Positions 1 to 10,429 of a stretch of DNA of 64,000 nt are shown here, piece after piece (positions within the stretch are counted from its first letter, which is position 1; the number at the start of each line of letters is the position of its first letter). Source of the DNA: Antitrichia curtipendula. Lineage: Eukaryota > Streptophyta > Bryopsida > Hypnales > Leucodontaceae. The notes below the pieces were generated by a model. That model worked only from the letters and a program-made list of their open reading frames with translations, made no database searches and was not told the DNA's origin. The DNA is taken from positions 5,642,001 to 5,706,000 of the forward strand of contig OX579641.1 in NCBI GenBank assembly GCA_951230915.1, in the 5' to 3' direction. The translations under genes and the position numbers were made by a program.

Positions 1-1663
1 TTGGCAAACGTCACTATTACCATTACAAGTTGCAACTCATAACTGGCTTCTTTCCTTTCAACTTGCTTCTTACACCCTTGGATTATGAAAATCAAAGGTT
101 GTGACTAAAAAATGTACAACCGGTTATGTACAATAACCTATTTGCTACTAGTGCGACTCATAGGTTATCTAATATATCTCATTGGTGAAGCCTGCTCTTC
201 AAGACAAAGGATGGTTGGAAGGAAAGTTCTGAAGAAAATTATGAGGTGGTAAGGATGTGAAGCAAGGTGCCCACAACGGTTCCTTTGGAATTCTTGAGAG
301 TAAAGATTGGGTTCAATGCAAGTCCGAGAAAGGTCTTATATTGAGTGAACTTCAATACTGAGGTGTAAATGAAGAAAGATTGGGAATTGAGGACTTCTTC
401 ACATTACGTCCCAAAGTCCTACTAATTGGTGGAGAGTTGAAAATTGGGACTTGAGGTTTCAAACTTCTTTTGAAATTCCTAAGTCCCCCATCGATCCAAA
501 TGTGTACATGGCAATATTTCAAGAATGTGGACTTGGAGGCCAAATTGGATCTAATAAAAACAGAAAACTAACTTAGCCTTTATGTCCCTACAAATGATTT
601 GAATATAAAATGAGGAAAAAACCATGATAAATAAAGCGTCTTTGTGGGTTGAATTTTTTTTGAAATCTATCCAATCACTCCAATGTAGATTTGATGCTAA
701 AAGTCACCAAAAAATAGGGTTTTGACTTTTTGATTCATTTTAGTGCACTTAATTGCAACAAAATATTATATGTAAAACAATTTGAGACTTTGAATTGGAA
801 CTTTGGCCTTCACACTGTGAAGTTCCAAGTTCTACATTTGATATCTTTCATTTGTTCATCAATTCCAAAATATGCTTCCGAAGAGTACTTTATGATGATT
901 TTTCTCAAACCGTCAGTTTTAAAGAAGACTTTGGACGTTTAGAGGTTAGTGTGTCTTTCTTTATTCATGATGAAATTGATTGTATTTAATGTGAAGAATT
1001 CCCCAATCTGTAGTAAGTTCTATTGTAGAAACAAAACTGTGAATCCAATCAGTCTGAGTATGTGCAAAAGGACAACTGTTGTTACAATGAATCATCCTAC
1101 CTTACTACATCAATATACTAAAAGCAATGTTGACATAGAGTCAAAGGTCGTAGTTAGAGCCAAAGCAAGAACTCATTACACCTGATCAGGTGCACGAGAT
1201 TTTTCCCGATTAATTGAATTCAAAAGTCATAACCCGGCGTTTCAAGTAAGAGAAAAAAACTGAGGCAGACAACTCAGTCTTCTGCTGGCCTTCTGAATAC
1301 AAAAAACTCTTTGAAAAATACAAACAAAATTCAATTCACTTTCGAAAACTCCGAACCATGAACATTGCTCAAACGCGAACACAGAACTCAGACTTCAACA
1401 CATGCACTGGACACCGTTTTATGGAAAGGAGATGAACTGTGAACCTGATATTTCATTAAATGTTGGGCAACTATGGCGGGCGAAGCCTAAATGAAGGGAC
1501 ACCTCACACTAGCTTGGCCGGATCTTAATTAGACCAGCGCTTCCGAGAACAATTTGCTCTCATGCTAAAGAATCAGAAGTAGTACATTAATTAGACCCTG
1601 TCTTGTAAAGAATGTTGATACTAACTGCCAAGGGACATGATGTTTCCAGACTCTGGTCAGTGT
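1..1663. other. Spacer with 3' flank of GLP1
   Basis: No gene is supported here; the open frames are short and AT-rich. From about 1,190 to the GLP1 stop the sequence is related to the 3' flanks of the other germin-like genes in the window. The shared landmark ACACCGTTTTATG-like sequence is at 1411-1422 (ACACCGTTTTAT). The rest looks like ordinary AT-rich plant spacer. Confidence 0.5.
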
Positions 1664-2329
1664 TTACATGCGGAACTGCTTCTGGATCAGGTCCACCGTC
1701 TGCTCGTTGATGCGGAAAGCCTTCTCCAAAACCTCGTCCTTGATGTCCGGTGTGAACAAAGCCGGAGCAATCTGCTGCACGCCGGGGTTCTGGCTGCTCA
1801 AAGCGGCGAACGCCAACGCAGGGCCCTTGCCCACGTTCAGCTGAAAGTGTACCAGCGCCTTGGGGAACACGAACAGCTCGCCCTCCTTGAGATTGGTGGC
1901 AAACAAGGTGTTGTTGGTGTCCACAAAGCCCACGTACAACTCGCCCTTCACCACCAGCAGAATCTCCGTGGCTCTGGGGTGCGTGTGCGGGGGGTTGATG
2001 CCGCCCTTGGCGAAGTCGATGCGAGCCGCGGAGATGCCCAAAGTGTTCAATCCGTGGAACTGAAGCACGGAGGCGGGAGTGACAGCGGCCTTGTTGGCGA
2101 CGTTGGTGTTTCCTGGGTTCTTCAAACCAACAAATGTGAAGTCGTCCACGGAGACCTCGGCGGCCGGCTTGCAGGTGAGTCCGTTGATGGTGAGTCCGCT
2201 CTTCAAGTCTGCGACGCAGAAGTCCTGGAGCGGATCTGCGTCCGCTGCCATGGCGAGCATGGGCACCAGCGCCACACTCATTAACATGGCCACGGTCACC
2301 CACAAGCTGCGGCGAGTCATGATGGCCAT
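1664..2329 (-). CDS. Germin-like protein 1 (secreted cupin)
   Basis: Intronless 221-codon gene for an apoplastic germin-like protein. Residues 1-29 form a basic then hydrophobic signal peptide ending at an AMA-A type cleavage site. Cys38 and Cys53 match the conserved N-terminal disulfide of germins. Cupin box 1 has His115, His117 and Glu122, and box 2 has His161, the four metal ligands known from barley germin (usually Mn). A KGE box follows box 1, and one N-glycosylation sequon (NNT) is at Asn139. In box 2 the usual PxG is PKA, a change shared only with GLP2. Family members act as oxalate oxidase or superoxide dismutase or are structural wall proteins; activity cannot be told here. The ATG at 2329 is chosen because it starts the signal peptide and aligns with the sister genes; the upstream in-frame extension has no signal-peptide character. 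Confidence 0.94.
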   Translation of the reverse strand: MAIMTRRSLWVTVAMLMSVALVPMLAMAADADPLQDFCVADLKSGLTINGLTCKPAAEVSVDDFTFVGLKNPGNTNVANKAAVTPASVLQFHGLNTLGISAARIDFAKGGINPPHTHPRATEILLVVKGELYVGFVDTNNTLFATNLKEGELFVFPKALVHFQLNVGKGPALAFAALSSQNPGVQQIAPALFTPDIKDEVLEKAFRINEQTVDLIQKQFRM

Positions 2330-2540
2330 GTTGAGTAGATCGATATCAGTCGCCTCGAGCTGCTGGAATTTGAATTGAAATCCTGATCGACGAGTTCTGG
2401 AGTTGAGCTTGCTGCTAGTAAGAGAGTCGAGCAGTGTCAGTTGCAAGAGATGTAACAGTACGTGTCCCTGGAGATGGCTGTGGAAGCTGGAGGTGGTGGA
2501 ATAATGTTGGTGTTACAATTAATTGCTGGGGTTGTGAGGG

Positions 2541-2600
2541 TTTATATCCATCTCAAGGCAAGGCGTGACTGGTGAAGCGCGTTCTCCAAGACGCGGGGTG
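2541..2600 (-). promoter_or_regulatory. GLP1 core promoter: TATA and CGCG inverted repeat
   Basis: On the minus strand a TATAAA box (2541-2546) is followed by the CCCTCACAACCCC stretch found in the other copies. Upstream at 2574-2596 is the inverted repeat CCGCGTCTT...AACGCGCTTC seen before most GLP genes here. The CGCGT core resembles the CGCG box bound by plant CAMTA factors, which is inference. Confidence 0.65.
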
Positions 2601-3564
2601 CCTGGAAGGAAAACTCCGAAGAAAATTCGGTATTAACTTAACTCTGAGACGACCAAGGAAACGACGCGGGCTGCAGGCAGGGTCCCGCAGGGCCACCATC
2701 CTCGATCTAAGATTCAAGAAAGTATAGACGTACCGGGTCCACTGGAAGGACTTCTGACGTGTGAGCCGCCACTCCGCCAGAGCGAGGCGCAGTTGTAAAT
2801 GGAGGAAGATGGGGAAGCCATTTCCGGACCGGCACGCCAGGGCTCCGTGATTCTTGGAGTTCAAGTTTTCGTCTCCTTGCAAGTCCGGGAAAATCTTATT
2901 AGCCAAACTCTTTTGTCTTCAGAGCGGCCCTGCGGGACTGGACCCTGCCTGCCTCCTTTCCTATTCACTCCATGTGAGTGAAACTGAATCGAGCATTCTT
3001 TTCATCCATCAACCCTTAAAGGACTTCGGACGTTCAAATTGGGAACAGCGGATGAATGTAGCAGATGAATGTAATCATGTCCCAAGCACTACTACTCACT
3101 TGAGTTATAGAAACTTGTTTTTTTCATCCAGGATTCCAGGCACCTAAATGTTGGTACATTTTTAACTTTTAAGTTGTTTTTTATGCACTTGTATGGTGTT
3201 ATAGATATTTAGAACATTTCTTTGTAAATATTCTATATATTAAAAGCACAAGTATATTTGACCTCAAAAACTAATGCAAATGATTAATCATTTAATACAA
3301 ATGATTAATCAGTAATCAGTTCTGAAGTAATTTTTGTTTTTGTTTTAAAATTTATTGAAAAATATTGGTTAATTTAGCAAATGATCTAAGCTTTTGGACT
3401 TTGGATGTGATCAAAAGATCACATTTTATCATTTTTTTTTAAGAGTCATCATTAAATTACTGTTTGAAGTTGCATTTTATTATACATCTTTACAATTTTG
3501 TAAATTTGAACTATTCTTTGCTGGGGGAATTTTGGGAAAACAAATTATGGCTTGATAAATGGGG
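2601..3564. other. Upstream spacer of GLP1, no gene
   Basis: Moderately GC-rich to about 2,950, as expected for a gene-proximal upstream region, then AT-rich. Short open frames occur on both strands but none shows a domain, a signal peptide or a match to another part of the window. Confidence 0.4.
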
Positions 3565-3876
3565 AATTTCGTTAAAATGGCGGTATTCCATGTGCCATTT
3601 TTAGACCGCCTAGTCTGAACTGTGAAAGTGACATCTAGGTCAGTCATAGATTTTAAAAAACTTGATCTTATATAGATTTCATAAATCTAGGAAAGGTATA
3701 GATTTCATACCATACAGTTTAAATTGTGAAATTAACATCTATGACTCTTATAGATTTTAGACATCTAGGAATGATATAGATTTTAGAAATCTAGGAATAT
3801 TGTATATTTCAGACCGCCCGGTCTAAACTGTAGAAAATGCCAAAGTTGCAGAATTTCCGTCATTTTAACAAAATTG
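3565..3876. mobile_element. MITE with GTTAAAATGRCGG termini
   Basis: The left end reads GTTAAAATGGCGGTATTCCA (3571-3590) and the right end, reversed, reads GTTAAAATGACGGAAATTC. A second level of inverted symmetry follows inside (AGACCGCCTAGTCT near 3602 and AGACCGCCCGGTCT near 3812). No coding capacity. A related copy lies at 6394-6552, and a shorter one may be at about 26,717-26,797. Confidence 0.6.
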
Positions 3877-4683
3877 CCTATATAAGCTTGTAGACATAAG
3901 ATCTTCATTGAAGCAATTTTTTTATTTTTTCCCATTTCTACAGAAACATATTCAAAAGCTTGTACAAAAATAAAAAAGCACTTTATGAGAAGCTAATTAC
4001 ATTAGTAAAGTGTAGGCAACATTTGTTTTTTTAACATATTTGGATAGTTCATTGACTTCATTCAAATTGTAGATTTTTGAACTAGGTTCTTGAAAATGTA
4101 CACAATCCATCCAGTGTATGTCATCTCTCTTAGGTGTTAAGGACTTGACCAATAACCGAATGGTCAAACATCATTTCCAAACTCAATTTAGCCTTTTATA
4201 CAAGTTTCAATCTTGTAATAAGTATGTTTTTTACATTAATCTATGTGGAATTGTGGATACTCTTAATTTAGTCTTGTAAAAATATCATTGATAAATTTAT
4301 AAAGAAATGTGAAAATAAGCTCATGAAAATAGCAAATACAATCCAATCATTTGAGATTCCTTTTCAAAGGACAACTTGCAAACTAACAATGTATAATACA
4401 ATAGTACAAATTTATTAAATAATTATTTCATTTTTGCTTACAAAATACATATAGCACTTAATTGCAGTATAATATTATATGTGAGATAAGTTGAGATTTA
4501 GAGTTAGGACTTTGACCTTTACAATATGAAGTCCCAAGTTCCACATTTGATGTCTTTTATTCACCTTCTACAACCCCCAAAACTTGAAATTGGATTTGGC
4601 CTTGAATTAGGCCTAAGAGAGTTAGGGATTGGGATATAATGTAAAGTTCTCCTTATTTGCGCTTCTCTTCATTTTGGATAAAT
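3877..4683. other. AT-rich spacer, no gene
   Basis: Very AT-rich with poly-T tracts. No open frame of interest and no clear repeat pair seen. Confidence 0.4.
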
Positions 4684-4917
4684 GCCACATTTAACTACTT
4701 TTGGACTTTTACGTGAATTCTAGACAAAACATTCAAAAAATTCCGGATACAAACATTTGGAGATCTCCAGATGTTTGTATAGATCTTCAAATGTTTTGTA
4801 TTGATCACCCAATGTTTTACATAGATCTCCTGATGTTTTGTATTATCTCCAAATGACCATTTTTTTTCTATTATTAATTTTGGACCCTTTGAAAGTTCAG
4901 AAGTAGTTAAATGCGGC
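4684..4917. mobile_element. MITE sharing termini with the 21.6-kb element
   Basis: The left end reads GCCACATTTAACTACTTTTG and the reversed right end reads GCCGCATTTAACTACTTCTG. These match the terminal repeats of the large element at 41534-63101 (GCCAYATTTAACTACTTCTG). The inside (about 4750-4855) is made of four to five degenerate 21-22-bp repeats with the core TAGATCTCCAGATG and TTTTGTA. It has no coding capacity and looks like a non-autonomous relative. The flanking TA-rich bases hint at a target duplication but the exact size is unclear. Confidence 0.75.
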
Positions 4918-5179
4918 ATATAAGTTGAACTGAATAGAATATTCATTTAGGAAAATTGTATTTGATTGACCTAGCCAAATTCTCTAATTTAGCCAATATT
5001 TACATGAAGAGAATGGGTGAAGAATGCATAAAGAATACTAGATGGAATTGTCAAATTGTTCTAAAAAAATATTAGGTTTGCCAACATTTAGATGAAATTT
5101 ATAAATTATAGATATTTTATGGATGAATTTATGTATCAATGATTTTATTCATTTTTTCTTTAGATAGTTACCTATTATC

Positions 5180-5919
5180 AAGGTTGTTTTCCCGGACATC
5201 GCAACACGTGACGTCCAATAGTGCCTCTGCAATGTCCAACAAAATCAAACTGGCCATTGACTTTTCCAAAAAAATCCTTTGTTGCCCAGCTACCTGGATG
5301 CCATGTGGCATTCCCGTGGCACATTCACTGGCGCATGCGGGTCTGACATGGATGGGTGACTGTTGGTATAGGGCGACCACGGATAGGGGCGACCTCGGGT
5401 ATGGACAACCGTGGAAAGGGGTGACCTCAGGTGCGAGATTGCGGTAAGGGGCGACCGCACCTCCAAGAATAAGAAAGGCGACCGCAGGTTAAGTAGCCAA
5501 GTAGGGAGCAAAACCCGCGGTTGCCTAGAAGTACCCATAGTTGCCCTTCCCAGAGCCGTAGTTGCTTTTCCTAGAGGCGCGGTCACCCCTTGAACTTGCA
5601 GTCACGCCCTTTCCCGAAGTTGCGCTACACCTTGCACCTAAAGTCGCCTTGATTTTTGTACCCGTGGTCACCCTACTCAAACCTGCATGTGCCCCGACCC
5701 GAAGTTGCCCTTGATGATGTGATTTTTCCTTTCCATGTAACACCTTAACAACCAACCACATAAGACAAATTCGTGCAACCCGGGATTAAAAAAAGTGAAG
5801 TCCTAATTTTCTACGCAATGCCTTATCTTGTTTTGTCAGACATTTGTCCTATACAACACGTGATGTCAGACGTCCAACACGTCATCAATACCCCGGGACA
5901 TGTTCGACAAGACAACCTT
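5180..5919. mobile_element. Possible 740-bp inverted-repeat element with GC-rich core
   Basis: The left end reads AAGGTTGTTTTCCCGGACAT and the reversed right end reads AAGGTTGTCTTGTCGAACAT. Both ends also carry ACACGTGA and GACGTCC motifs a little inside. The middle (about 5340-5700) is GC-richer and holds degenerate repeats of the form GGGGCGACC. Open frames across the GC-rich part look like by-products of the repeats. Target duplications were not resolved. Confidence 0.45.
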
Positions 5920-6393
5920 GCCTACAATCGTAGGTTGATTGCTCGCAAACTAAGACTCTTCATTTCTTTTGCATCATTAATCCAAATTAAATGAATTAAA
6001 GGTTTCAAGTAGACATAAAATAATATATTCTATAAGAGATTGATAAACTTTCAATATTTTTTATTTCAAATTTTTGACAATTTTTTATTTGATTTGGTAT
6101 CCAAACTTAAGCACTTTGTGATTAGCGAAGTGATATAGTATTTGCTCTCAAGCATAGATTGGAATTTATTAAAAATTTATCCTCATAAAATTAATCAGAT
6201 ATTCTATCTTTGAAAAAGGTCTGAAAAAGCACACCAAATCTTTGAAACAAAAGAACTTGCTTGTTCTTTCATTTATTCAATCATAAAATCTAATGGTCCA
6301 TTTGGGGTTTAAATGTTTGTAGTCATTTATTAAGTATGGCATGTTTCAGAGAGCCAAGCTTGTGACATTCAATTGCACATAACTCTTAACATC

Positions 6394-6552
6394 AATTTTG
6401 TCAAATTGACGATATTCCACAAGCAAAATAATGTGATATCGATATATATATTTTCACATTGGTCTAATTTCAGACCACAACTAGGACAGGTGTATATTTT
6501 GGTTTCAGGCCATGTGTGCCAAAGTAATGGAATACCGCCAATTTAACAAAAA
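6394..6552. mobile_element. Short MITE with TTTGTYAAATTGRCG termini
   Basis: Left end TTTTGTCAAATTGACGATAT and reversed right end TTTTTGTTAAATTGGCGGTA, both then reading ATTCCA. Same family as the element at 3565-3876 but shorter. No coding capacity. Confidence 0.6.
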
Positions 6553-7184
6553 CTGACGTTTCCTACTAGAATTAAGACTGGTGACCTGGTGCAAAAGCAA
6601 ATTGGAGGTTCAAGTTACATAACTTAGTTAATGAATGCAACATCGTGACGAGGAATTTCACAAAACTGAAAGACGACGGTAATTAAACGAGGCTGAAAAC
6701 TCGTGCTCACGATCATCAAGCTTACTGTCTGGACCTGGAGTGTCCTTATGAACTCAATGACAAGCATCTCTCTGAAATTTCATCTGCAAACATCCACTGT
6801 TTGTTTGTCTTCCACAAGGATAATTAAGAGATGCATACGTTCACGACTCTTTCATACGCCAACACCGACGGTGCACACCGTTTCATGAACTTGAAGAGTC
6901 TGTGAACTGAAAGTTATTTCATGAAGTGTTGTCCTGCTGTGGCCTGGAAGACCAAATGTACATGAATGAGGTCAAGAAACACTACACAGCTAGTTAGCTA
7001 CTAGACAAGCAATTCTGAGAGCAATTTACTTTCAACTGACAAATCAGATGTCATCGGACCCCGTCTCGTTTCCTAAATCAAGTTAGCTCATACAGTAGTA
7101 AAGTGGTCTACATGCTAACTACATAATTATATGTATATGTTTCCACAGAATTTGAGAACTAATTCGGATGAGCTATTGATCGAA
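6553..7184. other. 3' flank of GLP2
   Basis: No gene. This stretch is related to the sequence downstream of the other germin-like genes; the shared block ACACCGTTTCATGAAC starts at 6875, about 300 bp past the GLP2 stop. It may hold the 3' untranslated end or simply be part of the duplicated unit. Confidence 0.5.
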
Positions 7185-7840
7185 TTACATGCGGAACTGC
7201 TTCTGGATCAGGTCCACCGTCTGCTCGTTGATGCGGAACGCCTTCTCCAACACCTCGTCCTTGATGTCCGGAGTGAACAAAGCCGGGGCAATCTGCTGCA
7301 CGCCGGGGTTCTGGCTGCTCAAAGCGGCGAACGCCAACGCAGGACCCTTGCCCACGTTCAGCTGGAAGTGTACCAGCGCCTTGGGGAACACGAACAGCTC
7401 GCCCTCCTTGAGATTGGTGGCAAACAAGGTGTTGTTGGTGTCCACAAAGCCCACGTACAGCTCGCCCTTCACCACCAGCAGAATCTCCGTGGCTCTGGGG
7501 TGCGTGTGCGGGGGTTGATGCCGCCCTTGGCGAAGTCGATGCGAGCCGCGGAGATGCCCAAAGTGTTCAATCCGTGGAACTGAAGCACTGAGGCGGGAGT
7601 GACAGCGGCCTTGTTGGCGTTGTTGGTGTTTCCTGGGTTCTTCAAACCAGCAAACGTGAAGTCGTTCACGGAGACCTCGGCGGCCGGCTTGCAGGTGAGT
7701 CCGTTGATGGTGGTTCCGCTCTTCAAGTCTGCGACGCAGAAGTCCTGGAGCGGATCCTCGTCCGCTGCCATGGCGAGCATGGGCACCAGCGCCATGCTCA
7801 TCAACATGGCCACGGTCACCCACAAGCTGCGTTGCGTCAT
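7185..7840 (-). pseudogene. Germin-like protein 2, frameshifted
   Basis: Closest to GLP1 over its whole length, with the same cysteine pair, HxH...E and H metal ligands and the PKA variant of box 2. A G6 run present in the sisters is G5 at 7510-7514, just before the HxH motif in the reading direction. This moves the C-terminal half, including all metal ligands, into another frame. The upstream frame ends soon after in unrelated residues. In addition the codon equal to Met1 of the sisters is TTG (7847-7849), so the first ATG is three codons later at 7840. Promoter elements are intact. It is either a young pseudogene or a homopolymer error in the assembly; the missing first ATG argues weakly for a real decline. 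Confidence 0.8.
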
Positions 7841-8030
7841 GATGATCAAGTCGACGACTGCAACAATCGGTGCTGCTCTAAACTGAAGGAGGAGTTCGAG
7901 ATCAAGTTCAGCTGCAAGTCGAGCTCAGTCAGCTGCAAGAGATCTAGTAGTGTCAGCTGAGATGTTGGTGGAAGTTGGAGAATGCCACTGGGGTGGTTAT
8001 TACTGTTTCAATTGCTTTGGGCTGTGGGGG

Positions 8031-8085
8031 TTATATACATCTCGCGGACATGACTTGTGAAGCGCGTTCTCGAAGACGCGGAGTG
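8031..8085 (-). promoter_or_regulatory. GLP2 core promoter
   Basis: TATATAA on the minus strand at 8031-8037, followed by CCCCCACAGCCC. The CGCG inverted repeat (CCGCGTCTTCGAGAACGCGC) is at 8061-8081, the best formed copy in the window. Confidence 0.65.
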
Positions 8086-9218
8086 ACCCTGCAGGTGAGT
8101 TGGGTGAATCTCGGAAGCGGTTTACTGTGGAGAAAGAAAACTGCATAGTACGGTACTGCGGTGTGAATGGGTCGCCCAAATTGGAAAGCCACTCCCAAGT
8201 GTCGACCATGCTTTGATAGCCGTAATTAATGGTCGTAGAAATTCGTGTTATGGCAAGAGGAAAATCTTTGGCCTGTTTTCTATTTTTGAATTGCAATTCG
8301 ACGTTTGTCAATTGAGACAGTCACTTAAGAAAAATTTGAAAAACCTTTGGACTTTGTCGTTGTTGAAATATTTGTTGAATAATATTTACTCGCTGTTGAA
8401 ATGGATTTCCATGAGTGTCAGAGCAGAATTGCGAAATCCGTGGACTTTGGTCCAACAGATGGTCGCTTTTCTCTTCAATTTCATATAAGAGTTGAAGGAA
8501 CCGAAGTCACCTGAATAATGGTAACTTCCACGGTGCGAAGAAAGGAACGGAAACTAGTTACGAGATGGATTTGACATACACATGCACTGGAGTACATAAC
8601 ATTCCAGAACTTCATTAATTGCAGCGGATTTTTTGAGCTCCCCATGAATCAAGTCTCCAGAAGAAAGTCTTGAAGGGAAGCTTGCCCTTGAATTGTCGGC
8701 CTCAGTACAATGACATTGTAGAAGACCACGACCCCAGCTCCCACTCTTTAACTATATAACAATGTTATGCCCAGTTGTCAAATGTCTCGTGAACCCAAAA
8801 TATTGGATTGAGAAGTTGAGCAAAGAATCAGGGATCAGTAGTTGTTCTAAGGTACAAGCACCCAAAGTCCCACTTTTCTGGTTCTGCAATCACCTAACTG
8901 AAGGTAGAATTCCAATTTTTTTTAACGAGCTTATTGGTGACCTAAAGAGAAACCTAATTCAAGAGGTTTTATAATTTATCCATACTTGGGTAGAATAATA
9001 TGTTGTGAATTTTTTAAGTTGAAAGCCTAGGTACTTGCATTGCTTCATTGGGACCTACATATGCCATTAGTAGTAGACTCTCTTTAAATGGCCACCTTGA
9101 AGTACAAAATACTTCAACTCCTATGTATTGTTTCAAGGAATTCTTCAACTTCCATTGATTGTTTTTTGGAAACTTGTGACTAAGGACATGTATTCAATGT
9201 CTAAAAATGTTGATGGCA
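8086..9218. other. Upstream spacer of GLP2, no gene
   Basis: The first 400 bases resemble the upstream regions of GLP5 and GLP6 (for example the TTGGAAAGCCACTCCC block near 8179, also near 33999). The rest is AT-rich without a supported gene. Confidence 0.4.
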
Positions 9219-10172
9219 TTAACCCCTAAAGGACCACTGTCCCTTCAAGGAACAAATGAGATTTCGGGTAGGTACCTACGGGCTGAATTTTTACCCTGAT
9301 TTTTTGAAATTTTTTTTGAAGATATAAAAGTTGATTAGCTTTGTGGGAAAATAACATGATTTTTTTCAATTGATGCTCGGGAACAAAAGTTATGCCCAAA
9401 TAAGATTAGAACAAGGGAAAGCAGGCAACAAAAAAAAATTTGCAAAAATTTGAATTTTAAGTGTTTTTTTTTTCTCATAGATTGTATTTTTGTCTATCTG
9501 GTAAGCTTTGATTCATTTCATTTGGATTTGTTATGAGAAAGTTATGGACAATGACTTGTTTTTTGGGCAATTAGAGCATCTTCTTTCAAAAAATAACTTG
9601 TAGGATTCATTTTTAAATGCAATTTTTGCAATTTTTTATAAACAAAATCTCCACATGGTTGAATTTGCTTGCTAGAACAATCCCATCATTGGGATTAGTG
9701 CATTTTAATTCCATCTAAAAGATGTTAAGATTTAAGATTTTCCTTCTACCTAAGATTTAAGATTTAAGATTTACCTACTTCTACTTAACAATTTTTTGAA
9801 GAATGAAAATTAATTTTCTTTTAATTTTTAAATTTTTTCCTGGACTCTCAACTCAATTCTCCACTATAAAGATTTAAAGCTCAAAACTTTGTAGTACAAA
9901 TTTTTAAGTTAAAAATGCTCAAAGTCAAAAAACCTAGTATCACAATGTGCTGAAGAAATTATTTTTTTGATTGTTTCACTTTAAACACAGATATCTTGCA
10001 ATTTGTTCAATCAAAAATTCTGAAATTTTTTCCACACATTTTCATACTAGCTAGGTGTAAGATCCTACAGTTGGATGTGCAAAAAAAACAATTTTCAAGT
10101 CTTTTTACTCTTTGCTATAGAAATGACAGTTTTGAGTGTTTTTTTGACAGAAAAAGGCCTTGGTCCTTTTAA
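9219..10172. mobile_element. TTAA-ended transposon relic, copy A
   Basis: Begins TTAACCCCTAAAGGACCAC at 9219. The reversed right end reads TTAAAAGGACCAAGGCC and has lost about six terminal bases. It matches the element at 30202-31131 in opposite orientation over most of its length. TTAA at both ends is the target used by piggyBac-type elements, but no transposase frame remains, so the superfamily is inference. Confidence 0.65.
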
Positions 10173-10397
10173 GATTAATTGGCTATATTTCAATACCTTG
10201 CATCATTTATAAAACTCGTGTTGTGAAATATAGTGTCATATAGGTTCTAGATTTTAGACCTCTATGAACATATAAATATATAATTGATAAAAATCACAAT
10301 TTTTGTTGTTGGAACCATGCCACTTTAAAAAAATTGATGTTTAGACTAATAGACTATAATAAATTTCATTCTTGAATGGCTACTAGTATTGGAAGTC

Positions 10398-10425
<28 letters not shown>
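10398..10425. repeat. (AT)n microsatellite
   Basis: An uninterrupted run of alternating A and T of about 28 bases. Confidence 0.9.

Positions 10426-10429
<4 letters not shown>

Noticed and set aside
1587..2303. Long frames antisense to germin genes (also at 22318-23331, 27596-28090, 32983-33867 and 37838-38887)
   Set aside because: They mirror GC-rich codon use of the real genes, have Gly, Arg and His-rich low-complexity products and no start or domain of their own.
5139..5761. Several overlapping frames in GC-rich DNA
   Set aside because: They arise from degenerate GGGGCGACC repeats inside an inverted-repeat element, with no domain on any strand.
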